Source: Afifella pfennigii DSM 17143 (GTDB lineage: Bacteria > Pseudomonadota > Alphaproteobacteria > Rhizobiales > Afifellaceae). Taken from it: DNA of 64,000 nt. How positions within the stretch are numbered: the stretch's first letter is position 1; the number at the start of each line of letters is the position of its first letter. Where the stretch lies: assembly GCF_000688515.1 (NCBI RefSeq), contig NZ_JHZK01000007.1, positions 62,001-126,000 of the forward strand. The letters are read 5' to 3'. Position numbers and translations under genes: made by a program. Under the pieces are notes generated by a model. That model did no database searches and was not told the origin of the DNA. It worked only from the letters and a program-made list of their open reading frames with translations. Below are positions 52,285 to 61,657 of this stretch, piece by piece.

Positions 52285-52400
52285 GGATTCTGGCATCGCC
52301 CGCGAACCGATTTGCGGCGATTTCGCTCCGTTCTTAACGCCTTTTCAATGTTAATGCTTTTTGATCGCGGCAGCTTTCGGTTGCAGTCGCGAGTTCCTCA

Positions 52401-53600
52401 ATGAGGCAGTATCCACGGTCCACCAATCCCGTCGCCTGGCCGACGCGCATCAGCGTGCTTGCCCTCGTTGCAGGGCTTGGCGCCGGATGCAGCGCCGACG
52501 CCGTGCGTCTGACGGAGCCCATCTATACCGGCTCTACGGCGAACCAGCGCCAGGTGATCGCGGCGCAAAGCGCGCCCGGTTATCAAGGCTCGCAGATGGC
52601 ATCCGCAGGCCCCGTTTCGTCCCAGCCGCTGCCGCCGCCCGCGCCGAGCTATCAGACGGCCTACAATTATCCCGGGCCGAGCGGGGCTCCCCAGCCAAGC
52701 TATCAGCAGCAACAGCAGCCTGCGGCGCCGCAAGCCTATACGCCGCCCAAACCTTACGCGCCGAGCGGCATGCCCAAGCCTCTCGGCCGTCTCAACGTCG
52801 ACGAAAGCGGGCGCCCGGCGCAGCGCGCGCAGCCGGCGAGCGCGCCGGCGCCGCGCCCGGCAACGACGGCTCCGAGGCAGGTCGCCTCGCCGGCGGCTTC
52901 CGGCGGAAGCTACACCGTCCAGTCGGGCGATTCGCTATGGACGATCGCCCATAATCACGGCCTGACGACGAGCGAGCTCGCACGCGCCAACAATCTCCAG
53001 GACGGCACCATCCGGCCCGGCCAGCGCCTTGTCATCCCAGGTTCCGGCACGACGCAGGTCGCCAGCGTCGATCCGAAGGCGGTGCCGGCGCCCGCCGCCC
53101 AGCCGGCCCAGAGCGCGCCGAGCCAGGCGCAGCAGAGCTATTCACCGCCTTCCTCCGACGCCGCGAGCGGCGGCGGGGCGACGCCGGTCGCCACGACGCC
53201 AAGCGCCCCGCAGCCTTCGGCGCTCGGCTTCCGCTGGCCGGTCCAGGGCCGCATCATCGACGAGTTCGGCAGCAAGCCCAATGGCGAGCGCAACGACGGC
53301 ATCAACCTCGCCGTGCCCGAAGGCACGGCGGTGAAGGCCGCCGAGGACGGTACCGTCATCTATGCCGGCAACGAGCTGAAGAGCTACGGCAATCTCGTCC
53401 TCATCCGCCACGAGGGCGGCTGGGTCTCGGCCTATGCGCATAACAGCCAGCTGGACGTGAAGCGCGGCGACACGGTACGGCGCGGTCAGATCATCGCCAA
53501 GTCCGGCATGACCGGCAACGTGACGACGCCGCAGGTGCATTTCGAGCTCAGGAAGGGCGCAACGCCCGTCAACCCGCTGGAGCACATGGCCTCGGCCTAA
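52401..53600 (+). CDS. LysM/LytM-domain lipoprotein, NlpD/DipM type, degenerate M23 site
   Basis: A 399-residue envelope lipoprotein. The lipobox LGAGC ends at about residue 34, a Pro/Gln-rich region follows, then one LysM domain (about 170-216, SYTVQSGDSLWTIAHNHG) and an M23 (LytM) domain (about 277-397). The zinc ligands are missing: the HxxxD site reads NDGIN and the HxH site reads QVHFE. It should therefore be an amidase activator in the NlpD/DipM sense rather than a peptidase, a role tied to cell separation. In Caulobacter dipM also lies after surE-pcm. Confidence 0.88.
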   Translation: MRQYPRSTNPVAWPTRISVLALVAGLGAGCSADAVRLTEPIYTGSTANQRQVIAAQSAPGYQGSQMASAGPVSSQPLPPPAPSYQTAYNYPGPSGAPQPSYQQQQQPAAPQAYTPPKPYAPSGMPKPLGRLNVDESGRPAQRAQPASAPAPRPATTAPRQVASPAASGGSYTVQSGDSLWTIAHNHGLTTSELARANNLQDGTIRPGQRLVIPGSGTTQVASVDPKAVPAPAAQPAQSAPSQAQQSYSPPSSDAASGGGATPVATTPSAPQPSALGFRWPVQGRIIDEFGSKPNGERNDGINLAVPEGTAVKAAEDGTVIYAGNELKSYGNLVLIRHEGGWVSAYAHNSQLDVKRGDTVRRGQIIAKSGMTGNVTTPQVHFELRKGATPVNPLEHMASA

Positions 53601-53626
53601 GGGCCGTTCCCCGGGGCAAGGGGATG

Positions 53627-53654
53627 AAAGGGGCGGCTTCGGCCGCCCTTTTCG
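53627..53654 (+). terminator. rho-independent terminator after the LytM gene
   Basis: GGGCGGC (53631-53637), loop TTCG, GCCGCCC (53642-53648) and TTTT at 53649-53652, with a run of A on the 5' side that lets the hairpin act in both directions. It lies between two convergent genes and is followed by the 16-bp array. Confidence 0.85.
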
Positions 53655-53726
53655 TGGCTGGGCCTTTTCGTGCCCGGGCCTTTTCGCGTCAGTGCCTTTT
53701 CGTGTCAGGCCGTTTTCGTGTCAGGC
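53647..53726. repeat. 16-bp tandem array, five units
   Basis: Five units of 16 bases (53647-53662, 53663-53678, 53679-53694, 53695-53710, 53711-53726), each starting CCTTTTCG or CGTTTTCG and differing by a few bases. The first unit coincides with the 3' arm and T tract of the terminator. The last contains the stop codon of the DUF815 ATPase gene. Confidence 0.85.
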
Positions 53727-54629
53727 AAGCCGCTTGCCGACGCGCCCGGCGAGATCCTGAATGAACTGCCAGGCGACGCGGCCCGAACGCGCGCCCCGGG
53801 TCGTCGCCCATTCCAGCGCCTCGGGTCGCCATTCGGCCTCCGGCACGCCGAGCGAGAAGTGCTCCACATAGGCGCGCACCATGGCGAGATAATCGTCCTG
53901 GTCGCAATGGTGGAAGCCGAGCCAGAGGCCGAAACGGTCCGACAGGGACACCTTCTCCTGCACCGCCTCGGACGGATTGATGGCGGTGGAGCGCTCGTTC
54001 TCGATCATGTCGCGGGGCAGAAGATGCCGCCGGTTGGAGGTGGCGTAGAAGATGACGTTCTCCGGACGTCCCTCCACGCCGCCCTCAAGCGCGGCCTTCA
54101 ACGATTTGTAGGACGTATCGTCCGCATCGAACGACAGATCGTCGCAGAAGAAGATGAAGCGCTCCGGCCGGGCGCGGATGAGATTCATCAGCGCCGGCAG
54201 GCTGGCGATATCCTCGCGGTGGATCTCCACGAGCTTCAAGGGCGTATCGGGATGCTCCGCCGCGACGGCGGCATGGGCCGATTTCACCAGCGAGGACTTG
54301 CCCATTCCGCGCGCGCCCCAGAGCAGGGCGTTGTTGGCGGCAAATCCCCGCGCGAAGCGACGGGTGTTGTCGAGGAGCGTGTGGCGGGAGCGTTCGATGC
54401 CCTGCAAGAGCTCGATTTGAAGGCGATTGACCTTCTTCACCGGCTGAAGGCGCGGCGGATCCGGCTCCCACACGAAGGCTTCGGCCGCGTCAAGGTCGAG
54501 CGGCGGGGGGGCAGGCGGCGCCAGGCCCTCCAACGCGCCGGCGATGCGTTCCAGGAGCGGGCGGATTTTTTTCGTTGCGTTCTTCGACACGAGGTTCTGG
54601 CCTTTCCCAAGAGCTCGTGCCGGTAGCAT
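53721..54629 (-). CDS. DUF815-family AAA ATPase
   Basis: A 302-residue P-loop ATPase: Walker A in LLWGARGMGKSSLVKS (about residues 102-117) and Walker B FIFFCDDLSFD, with RFGLWLGFHHCDQDDYLAMV towards the C-terminus, all typical of DUF815. The family has no established role. It is encoded on the minus strand, convergent with the LytM factor. Start alternatives are ATG 54629 and GTG 54590 (SKNATKK), the latter 13 residues shorter. Its stop codon falls within the 16-bp array. Confidence 0.87.
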   Translation of the reverse strand: MLPARALGKGQNLVSKNATKKIRPLLERIAGALEGLAPPAPPPLDLDAAEAFVWEPDPPRLQPVKKVNRLQIELLQGIERSRHTLLDNTRRFARGFAANNALLWGARGMGKSSLVKSAHAAVAAEHPDTPLKLVEIHREDIASLPALMNLIRARPERFIFFCDDLSFDADDTSYKSLKAALEGGVEGRPENVIFYATSNRRHLLPRDMIENERSTAINPSEAVQEKVSLSDRFGLWLGFHHCDQDDYLAMVRAYVEHFSLGVPEAEWRPEALEWATTRGARSGRVAWQFIQDLAGRVGKRLA

Positions 54630-54764
54630 GGGCGCGCCCGTCGCGGAAGCGCCTCCCCAGGAGGAAGGTTAGGTGGCCAGGGCGGTTGCAAAGGGGCGCG
54701 CCACAGCTATAGTCCGCGCCGATTTGGGCCCCTGTGGCCCTCACACACGAATTCCGAGGCCTTC

Positions 54765-55100
54765 ATGTTCATCACTCCGGCCTATGCCCAGGGCGCAGGC
54801 GCCGGCGGCAGCGAAATGCTGATTTCGCTGCTGCCCTTTATCCTGATCTTTGTGATCATGTATTTCCTCATCATCCGGCCGCAGCGCCAGCAGGCGAAGA
54901 AGCGCGAGGAAATGCTGAAAGCCATCCGCCGCGGCGATACCGTCGTCACCGGCGGCGGCCTCATCGCCAAGGTCACCAAGGTGGTGGACGACAACGAGCT
55001 GGAGCTACAGATTGCCGACGGCGTCAAGGTGAGGGCACAAAGAGGGCTCATCTATGACGTTCGCAGCAAGGCGGAGCCGGTGAGCGGCTCTGCCTCGTAA
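54765..55100 (+). CDS. yajC: preprotein translocase subunit YajC
   Basis: A 111-residue protein with one membrane helix (about residues 20-40, LISLLPFILIFVIMYFLIIRPQ) and the family signature RPQRQQAKKREEMLKAIRRGDTVVTGGGLIAKV. YajC associates with SecDF and the holotranslocon. It is followed by secD and secF, the standard order. A stretch of about 135 bases separates it from the divergent DUF815 gene. Confidence 0.95.
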   Translation: MFITPAYAQGAGAGGSEMLISLLPFILIFVIMYFLIIRPQRQQAKKREEMLKAIRRGDTVVTGGGLIAKVTKVVDDNELELQIADGVKVRAQRGLIYDVRSKAEPVSGSAS

Positions 55101-55127
55101 GCCGGCAATTCCGGGACCATCCTTTTC

Positions 55128-56732
55128 ATGCTCTATTTTCCGCGCTGGCAGATAGCTCTCGTAGCTCTCATCGTCCTGGCCGGCATCGTCATCGCTGTGC
55201 CGAACCTGTTCTCGGCACCGACGGTACAGTCCTGGCCGTCCTTCCTGCCCAAGCGACAGATCGTGCTTGGCCTCGATTTGCGGGGCGGGGCGCATCTGCT
55301 CTTGCAGGTGGAGCGCGATTCCCTCGTCAAGGATCGGGTGGAGACGCTGACGGACGATGTGCGCCAGATCCTGCGCGAGGAGCGCATCGGCTACCGCAAT
55401 CTGCGCGCCCGCGGCGAAAGCGTCTCCTTCACGCTGCGCGATCCGGCCGACGCGGAACGCGTGCGCGAGCTTCTGGAGCCGCTGACGCAGCCTATCCAGT
55501 CGGGCCTCTTCGGACAGGGGGCGGTCAGCGAGGTCGACATCGCGCGCAGCGGCGACAGCTTCGTGCTGGAGCTGCGGGAAGCCGGTATCGAGGAACGCAT
55601 GCGCTCGGCCGTGGAGCAGAGCCTGTCGGTCCTGGGGCGGCGCGTCAACGCGCTCGGCACCACCGAGCCGACCATTCAGCGCGAAGGGACCGACCGCATC
55701 CTGGTGCAGGTGCCGGGGCTGGAGGATACCCGACGGCTGAAGGATATCCTCGGCCAGACGGCGCGCATGACCTTCCATCTGGAATGCCCGGAGGGCGACA
55801 TCATCTCCGCGCAGCAGAGCCGCCCGCCGGCCGGCTGCGAGATCGCCGAGCCGGTCGACCCGAATGACGGGCCGATCCTGATCGAATCGCGTGCCAGGCT
55901 TTCCGGTGACGATCTCGTCGACGCGCAGCCGGCCTTCGACCAGCAGACCAACACGCCGATCGTCACCTTCCGCTTCAATTCGCGCGGCGGCTCCGTCTTC
56001 GGCCAGCTCACGCAGGAGAATGTCGGCCGGCGCTTCGCCGTCGTGCTCGACGACAAGGTGATCACGGCCCCGGTGATCCGCACGCCCATCCTCGGCGGCT
56101 CGGGGCAGATCGAAGGCAATTTCACCGTGGAGAGCGCGCAGAACCTCGCCGTGCTGTTGCGCGCCGGCGCCTTGCCGGCGGACCTCACCATCGTGGAGGA
56201 ACGCACCGTCGGGCCGAGCCTCGGGCGCGATTCCATCGCCGCGGGCGAGACGGCCGCGCTGATCGGCACGGTCGCTGTCGTCCTGTTCATGTTCCTGGTC
56301 TACGGGCTGTTCGGGCTCTTCGCCAATATCGCCCTCATCGCCAATATCGTGCTGTTATTCGCGCTGCTGACCATCCTGCAAGCGACGCTCACCTTGCCCG
56401 GTATCGCCGGCATTGTGCTCACCGTCGGTATGGCGGTCGACGCCAATGTGCTGATCTTCGAGCGCATACGCGAGGAGGCACGGCAGGGCCGCTCGGCCAT
56501 CAACGCCATCGAAGCAGGCTTCAGCCGGGCGCTCGGCACCATCCTCGACGCCAACATCACCACGCTGATCGCCGCCTTCGCGCTGTTCGCGCTCGGCTCC
56601 GGCCCGATCCGCGGCTTCGCGGTCACCCTGGCGCTCGGTATCCTGACGACGATGTTCACCGCCTTCATGCTGACCCGCCTCATCGTCGCCTTGTGGGTAC
56701 GCAGCCAGCGCCCCAAGACCGTGCCGATCTGA
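55128..56732 (+). CDS. secD: protein translocase subunit SecD
   Basis: A 534-residue RND-type protein that uses the proton gradient to pull proteins across the membrane. The first helix begins WQIALVALIVLAGIVIAVP and is followed by the D1 motif GLDLRGGAHLLLQV, a large periplasmic part and five C-terminal helices with VGMAVDANVLIFERIREEA. Length is typical of the short alphaproteobacterial SecD. It is 8 bases before secF. Confidence 0.95.
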   Translation: MLYFPRWQIALVALIVLAGIVIAVPNLFSAPTVQSWPSFLPKRQIVLGLDLRGGAHLLLQVERDSLVKDRVETLTDDVRQILREERIGYRNLRARGESVSFTLRDPADAERVRELLEPLTQPIQSGLFGQGAVSEVDIARSGDSFVLELREAGIEERMRSAVEQSLSVLGRRVNALGTTEPTIQREGTDRILVQVPGLEDTRRLKDILGQTARMTFHLECPEGDIISAQQSRPPAGCEIAEPVDPNDGPILIESRARLSGDDLVDAQPAFDQQTNTPIVTFRFNSRGGSVFGQLTQENVGRRFAVVLDDKVITAPVIRTPILGGSGQIEGNFTVESAQNLAVLLRAGALPADLTIVEERTVGPSLGRDSIAAGETAALIGTVAVVLFMFLVYGLFGLFANIALIANIVLLFALLTILQATLTLPGIAGIVLTVGMAVDANVLIFERIREEARQGRSAINAIEAGFSRALGTILDANITTLIAAFALFALGSGPIRGFAVTLALGILTTMFTAFMLTRLIVALWVRSQRPKTVPI

Positions 56733-56740
56733 GACCCGCC

Positions 56741-57679
56741 ATGCCGATACGCCTCATCCCCGACGACACCAATATCGCGTTCATGAAATATGCGCGCTGG
56801 GCCCTCCCGGCGTCGCTGGTGGCGATGGTCGCCTCCATCCTGCTGTTCTTTGCCGTCGGGCTTAATCTCGGAATCGACTTCAAAGGCGGCACGCTCATCG
56901 AGGTCCAGAGCAAGGCCGATGTGGCCGATCTTGCGGAAATCCGCAGCCGGCTCGCACCGCTCGGGCTCGGCGATGTGGAGGTGCAGGGCTTCGGCACGCC
57001 GAACGACGTGCTCATCCGCATCGTGGCCCAGCCGGGCGGCGACGAGGCGCAGCAGGAGGCCGTGCGCAAGGTCCAGGACGTGATCGGCCTGGACGAATAT
57101 ACCTATCGACGCGTGGAAGTGGTGGGGCCGCGCGTCTCCAGTGAATTGGCGCAGACCGGCACGATCGCCGTCCTGGTGACGCTGGTGGGCGTCCTCTTCT
57201 ACATCTGGTTCCGCTTTGAGTGGCAGTTCGCCGTCGGCGCCATCGCCTCGCTGCTGCACGACGTTATCCTGACCATCGGCTTCTTCGCCGTCACACAGCT
57301 GGAGTTCAACCTTTCCTCCATCGCTGCGATCTTGACCATTGTCGGGTACTCGCTGAACGATACGGTGGTGGTGTTCGACCGGGTGCGCGAGAATTTGCGC
57401 AAGTACAAGCAGATGGTGATCGGCAATCTCATCGACATGTCGATCAATCAGATGCTGTCGCGCACGCTGCTCACCTCGGTGACGACGCTGATCGCTCTCT
57501 TCGCCCTGTTCTTCTTCGGCGGGGCGGTGATCCGCTCCTTCACCGCTGCGATGATCTGGGGCGTGTTCATCGGCACTTATTCCTCCATCTTCATCGCCGC
57601 TCCGGTGCTTATCCGCCTCAATCTGCGCCCCGACAGCGTCGCCAAGCCGGCCGCCTCGGGCGAGAGCACGGCGGGCTGA
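56741..57679 (+). CDS. secF: protein translocase subunit SecF
   Basis: A 312-residue partner of SecD with six helices. The first is followed by the LNLGIDFKGGTLIEVQ motif and the conserved GYSLNDTVVVFDRVRENL lies in helix 4. The ATG at 56741 gives the usual N-terminus; the open frame back to 56693 overlaps secD. Its stop overlaps the start of the Mth938-like gene (TGATG). Confidence 0.95.
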   Translation: MPIRLIPDDTNIAFMKYARWALPASLVAMVASILLFFAVGLNLGIDFKGGTLIEVQSKADVADLAEIRSRLAPLGLGDVEVQGFGTPNDVLIRIVAQPGGDEAQQEAVRKVQDVIGLDEYTYRRVEVVGPRVSSELAQTGTIAVLVTLVGVLFYIWFRFEWQFAVGAIASLLHDVILTIGFFAVTQLEFNLSSIAAILTIVGYSLNDTVVVFDRVRENLRKYKQMVIGNLIDMSINQMLSRTLLTSVTTLIALFALFFFGGAVIRSFTAAMIWGVFIGTYSSIFIAAPVLIRLNLRPDSVAKPAASGESTAG

Positions 57680-58092
57680 TGGCGCCGCCGAAGGCGGAGG
57701 GGCAGGCGGTTTCGCAAGGCGGTCGCTATCCCGGCCGGGCGGCCATCGACGCCTATGGCAATGGCGGCTTCCGCTTCGCCGAGATGTCGCATCGCGGCTC
57801 CATCCTCCTGTTGCCGAGCGCCATCCTCGCCTGGCCGGTGATGCGCCCGGAGGAGATCACGCTCGCCGCGTTCGACGCGGTGCTGGCGGAGGCTAGGGCC
57901 ATCGACGTCCTGCTGGTTGGTACGGGGACGAGCGCCGTGCCGCTGGCACCGGAACTCCGCCGGGCATTGGAGCGCGCCGAGTTGTGGCCGGAGGTGATGC
58001 CGACCGGGCCGGCGGCGCGCACGTTCAACATCCTCCTTTCGGAAGACCGGGCCGTCGCCGCGGCGCTCATCGCCGTCGACGACGCCTACTAG
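57679..58092 (+). CDS. Mth938-like domain protein
   Basis: A 137-residue cytosolic protein of the Mth938/DUF498 fold: AIDAYGNGGFRFAEMSHRGSILLLPSAI at the N-terminus, IDVLLVGTGTSAVPLAPELRRAL and the C-terminal PTGPAARTFNILLSEDRAVAAALIAVD. In eukaryotes the homologue NDUFAF3 is a complex I assembly factor. It directly follows secF (overlap) and precedes a squalene/phytoene-synthase-like gene, whose homologue NDUFAF6 is also a complex I assembly factor, which makes the pairing suggestive. Confidence 0.9.
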   Translation: MAPPKAEGQAVSQGGRYPGRAAIDAYGNGGFRFAEMSHRGSILLLPSAILAWPVMRPEEITLAAFDAVLAEARAIDVLLVGTGTSAVPLAPELRRALERAELWPEVMPTGPAARTFNILLSEDRAVAAALIAVDDAY

Positions 58093-58109
58093 CACCGCAA
58101 GCTCGGAAG

Positions 58110-58952
58110 ATGACCGAGCCTGACCCAAACCTTGCCGAGACCGTCAAAGCGCGCGACCTGCCGCGCTATTACGCGACGCTGTTCGCGCCGGCCGCGCGGC
58201 GCGACGACCTCATGGCGCTCTATGCCTTCGCGGCGGAGGCGGAGAAGGTGGCCGAGCTCGTCAGCGAGCCGGCGCTCGGCGAGATCCGCCTGACCTGGTG
58301 GCGCGATGCGCTCGGCGCCGCGCTCGCCGGCGAGAAAAGCGGCGTGCCCATCATCGACCGGCTGGCGCCGGCGCTCGCGGCGCGGCGTCTTTCCGGCGAG
58401 GCGCTGGCGGCGCTCACCGAAGCGCGTCAGGCCGATCTCTACGCCGATCCGCCGGAAGATTTCCCCGAGCTGGAAGGACGCCTCGGGGAGACCCAGTCGA
58501 GCCTCTTCCAACTCGCCGGTCTGCTTCTGGAGGGCGAGGCGGCAAGCCTTTCGGAGGCGGCGGGCCATGCCGGCATCGCCTACGGCATCGCCATCGGCCT
58601 TTGGCGCTTCGCCCAAGAGCGGGCGAGGGGGCGGCTCATTCTCCCGCTTCAGGTGCTGAAAGAGGCTGGTCTCGACGCGGAGACGGCCTACGCGGCGGAG
58701 CCCGCGCGCCTCGCCGAGCCGCTGGCCGCGACCGCCGCCTTCGCGCAAGGGCATCAGCAGAAGGCGGTGAGGGCGCTCGCCGGCGTCAAGGGGGATGCCC
58801 GCGCCGCCTTCCTGCCGCTGGCGGCCGCCGCGCCGATGCTGCACCGTCTCCGGCGCCATCCGGCCCGGTTCGTGGCGGGCGCGCCGCGCACGCCGGCCCT
58901 GACGATGCTCAGCCGCATCGCGCTCGCCGCCGCAAGGGGCGGGCCGCGCTGA
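58110..58952 (+). CDS. squalene/phytoene synthase-like protein, NDUFAF6-type
   Basis: A 280-residue all-helical protein of the trans-prenyltransferase fold: DLPRYYATLFAPAARRDDLMALYAFAAEAEKV at the N-terminus and GIAIGLWRFAQERARGRLILPLQVLKEAG in the middle. The Asp-rich DxxxD substrate motifs of true synthases are altered, so terpenoid synthesis is doubtful, and with the Mth938-like gene before it a complex I assembly role (as NDUFAF6) is a fair inference. No carotenoid genes are near. It converges on trmFO 10 bases away. Confidence 0.85.
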   Translation: MTEPDPNLAETVKARDLPRYYATLFAPAARRDDLMALYAFAAEAEKVAELVSEPALGEIRLTWWRDALGAALAGEKSGVPIIDRLAPALAARRLSGEALAALTEARQADLYADPPEDFPELEGRLGETQSSLFQLAGLLLEGEAASLSEAAGHAGIAYGIAIGLWRFAQERARGRLILPLQVLKEAGLDAETAYAAEPARLAEPLAATAAFAQGHQQKAVRALAGVKGDARAAFLPLAAAAPMLHRLRRHPARFVAGAPRTPALTMLSRIALAAARGGPR

Positions 58953-58962
58953 AGCTGCGTCT

Positions 58963-60357
58963 TCAGGCCGCTTGCCTGAGCTCGTTCTTCTCCAGCCAGG
59001 CGGCGAAATCGGCGAGCGCGCGCGCCGCCAGCGCCCGCTTGCGGGCAAGGCCGCGCTCCTTGCCCTTCATGCGGCTACCGTCTTCGCGCTGCTGCGGCGC
59101 CTCGATTTCCGGGAAAAGGCCGAAATTGACGTTCATCGGCTGAAAATCCGCGTCGGGATCAACGAGGCTTCGCCCGGTGATATGCGCCAGAAGGGCGCCA
59201 TGGGCGCTGGTCTCGGGCGGCGAGGCGAGCGGGGCGCCAAGCGCCTCGGCGGCGGCGAAACGCCCGGCGATGAGGCCGATCGCCGCCGATTCCACATAGC
59301 CCTCGCAGCCGGTGATCTGACCGGCGAAGCGGATATGCGGCGCCCCCTTCATCCTGAGACGCTCGTCGAGAATCTTCGGCGAGCGCAGGAAGGTGTTGCG
59401 ATGAATGCCGCCGAGGCGGGCGAATTCGGCGCTCTCCAGCCCCGGAATCAAGCGAAAGGCCTTCACCTGCTCGCCGTATTTCATCTTGGTCTGGAAGCCG
59501 ACCATGTTGAAGAGCGTGCCCTGGCGGTTGTCCTGGCGAAGCTGGACGACGGCGTAGGGCTTTTCCTCCGGGCGGTGGCGGTTGGTGAGGCCGACCGGCT
59601 TCATCGGGCCGTAGCGCAGCGTCTGGCGCCCGCGGCTCGCCATCACCTCGATGGGCAGGCAGCCCTCGAAATAGGGCGTGTCCTTCTCCCAATCCCGGAA
59701 ATCGGCGGTCTCGGCGGCAAGGAGCGCGTCGATGAAGGCCTCGTAGGTCTCGTGCGAGAGCGGGCAGTTGAGATAGGCGGCGGCATCGCCGCCGGGGCCT
59801 GGTTTGTCGTAGCGCGACTGGAACCAGGCGACGTTCATGTCGATGCTGTCGCGATGGACGATGGGCGCGATGGCGTCGAAGAAGGCAAGCTCGTCCTCCC
59901 CCGTGGCGGTTCGGATGGCGGCCGAAAGCGCGTCGCTGGTCAAGGGCCCGGTGGCGACGACGAGGCTTTCATCGGCGGCGGGCAGGGCGGTCAGCTCGGC
60001 CCGCTCCACCTCGATCAGCGGATGGGCGAGGATCGCCTCGCCGACGCTGGCGGAGAAGGCGTCGCGGTCGACGGCGAGCGCCGAACCCGCCGGAAGCTGA
60101 TGTCGGTCGGCGGAGCGCATGATCAGCGAGCCGGCGAGCCGCATCTCCTGATGCAGGACGCCGACGGCATTGGCGCCGGCATCGTCGGAGCGGAAGGAAT
60201 TGGAGCAGACGAGCTCGGCGAGCCCGTCGGTCTTGTGGACGGGCGTGGCAACGCCCGGCCGCATCTCCATGAGGATAACGGGAACGCCGGCGGAGGCGAT
60301 CTGCCAGGCGGCCTCCGAGCCGGCGAGGCCGCCGCCGACGACGCGGACCGGCTTCAT
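58963..60357 (-). CDS. trmFO: methylenetetrahydrofolate-tRNA uracil-5-methyltransferase TrmFO
   Basis: A 464-residue FAD enzyme that makes m5U54 in the tRNA T loop with methylene-tetrahydrofolate. The FAD motif [16 protein letters not shown] is at residues 4-19; CSNSFRSDD and [14 protein letters not shown] carry the functional cysteines. The start at 60357 matches the family; the open frame further upstream is not conserved. It is divergent from the cation efflux gene, with 85 bases between starts. Confidence 0.95.
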   Translation of the reverse strand: MKPVRVVGGGLAGSEAAWQIASAGVPVILMEMRPGVATPVHKTDGLAELVCSNSFRSDDAGANAVGVLHQEMRLAGSLIMRSADRHQLPAGSALAVDRDAFSASVGEAILAHPLIEVERAELTALPAADESLVVATGPLTSDALSAAIRTATGEDELAFFDAIAPIVHRDSIDMNVAWFQSRYDKPGPGGDAAAYLNCPLSHETYEAFIDALLAAETADFRDWEKDTPYFEGCLPIEVMASRGRQTLRYGPMKPVGLTNRHRPEEKPYAVVQLRQDNRQGTLFNMVGFQTKMKYGEQVKAFRLIPGLESAEFARLGGIHRNTFLRSPKILDERLRMKGAPHIRFAGQITGCEGYVESAAIGLIAGRFAAAEALGAPLASPPETSAHGALLAHITGRSLVDPDADFQPMNVNFGLFPEIEAPQQREDGSRMKGKERGLARKRALAARALADFAAWLEKNELRQAA

Positions 60358-60442
60358 AGGTCGGTCTTTCGATTGAATGGGGGAATGCAACGCTTCATGG
60401 CCGTAAATGTTGACGCTGGGACCTGCGACCGCAAGGGGCGAG

Positions 60443-61432
60443 ATGGCGGGCCACAACAAAAGCGGGGCGGTTATGGCGGCAGGCACGAAAAGGGTCATCT
60501 ACGCGGCGCTGGTCGGGAACTTCCTCATCGCCGTGACCAAATTCGCGGCAGCGAGCTATACCGGCTCCTCCGCCATGCTGTCGGAAGGCATCCATTCGCT
60601 GGTGGATACGGGCAATCAGGGGCTTCTGCTTCACGGCATGCGGCGCGCCCGCCGGCCGGCCGACAAGCACCATCCTTTCGGCTACGGGGCGGAGGTGTAT
60701 TTCTGGGCCTTCGTCGTCGCCATCCTGATCTTCGCCGTCGGCGCCGGCGTGTCGATCTACGAGGGGGTTCTGAAAATTCTTGATCCGCACGAGATCGAAA
60801 GCCCCTATGTCAACTACATCGTCCTGGCGCTGGCGATGGTCTTTGAGGGCGTTGCCTGGGTCATCGCCTATCGCGAGTTCCAGGCGAGCCGCAACGGCCG
60901 CGGCTTCGTCGCCGCCATCCGCCAATCGAAGGATCCTACCGTCTTCACCGTCCTGTTCGAGGACACGGCGGCGATGCTCGGCCTTATCGTCGCGCTCATC
61001 GGCGTTTATCTCGCCACGGCGCTCCAGCTTCCCTGGCTCGACGGTGCCGCCTCGATCGGCATCGGCCTCATCCTGGCGGCGACGGCGGTGCTCCTGGCCA
61101 TCGAGACGAAGGGCCTGCTCATCGGCGAGGCGGCCGATCCGCAGGTGGTGCGCGACATTCGGGCAATCGTGGAGGCGACCCCGACGGTCGACGCGCTCAA
61201 CGAGATCCGCACGCTGCATCGCGGTCCTTCCGATATCCTCTTGGCGATCTCCGTCGACTTTGAAGACAACCTCACCGCCGGCAAGGTTGAGGAGGCGATC
61301 CAGCGTCTGGAAGTGGCGATCAAGGAGCGCTTTCCAGCGGTGCGCCGCCTGTTCATCGAGGTGCAGTCGGCAGGGGATCACCGGGCGATGCAAGCCGCAG
61401 AAGCGATGCAGGCGGCGAAGACCCGGGCCTGA
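60443..61432 (+). CDS. cation diffusion facilitator (CDF) transporter
   Basis: A 329-residue inner-membrane antiporter for divalent metals such as zinc, iron or manganese. It has six hydrophobic helices; metal-binding text includes [13 protein letters not shown] in helix 2 and [12 protein letters not shown] in helix 5, and a cytoplasmic ZT dimer domain follows. A His-rich loop between helices 4 and 5 is absent, which does not favour any single metal. ATG 60443 follows AAGGGGCG; 60473 is an alternative. It ends before the FNR box at 61482. Confidence 0.88.
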   Translation: MAGHNKSGAVMAAGTKRVIYAALVGNFLIAVTKFAAASYTGSSAMLSEGIHSLVDTGNQGLLLHGMRRARRPADKHHPFGYGAEVYFWAFVVAILIFAVGAGVSIYEGVLKILDPHEIESPYVNYIVLALAMVFEGVAWVIAYREFQASRNGRGFVAAIRQSKDPTVFTVLFEDTAAMLGLIVALIGVYLATALQLPWLDGAASIGIGLILAATAVLLAIETKGLLIGEAADPQVVRDIRAIVEATPTVDALNEIRTLHRGPSDILLAISVDFEDNLTAGKVEEAIQRLEVAIKERFPAVRRLFIEVQSAGDHRAMQAAEAMQAAKTRA

Positions 61433-61481
61433 CGCCTTGGCGCGGTCGGCGCTGCGGCATAACGGCAAGGCTTCTTTGGAA

Positions 61482-61495
61482 TTGATATAAATCAA
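61482..61495 (+). promoter_or_regulatory. FNR/FixK box upstream of cytochrome c peroxidase
   Basis: TTGAT-N4-ATCAA, a perfect match to the FNR/FixK consensus, lies 163 bases before the peroxidase start. It indicates induction at low oxygen by an FNR/FixK-type regulator. A regulator gene is not in the window. Confidence 0.8.
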
Positions 61496-61657
61496 ATCCG
61501 GTGTTGAAACGAGTCTCCTAGGCTCTCGTGCGCGACCTTTGAGATAACGGGGCTGGGCGCGGGGAACCGAAGAGCATCGATGGAGGAGGATCGTCTGGTC
61601 GCCGATCCGAATCGTTGCCGTCCTTTTCGCCGATGCCTCTGGAAAATGGAGTGCATA

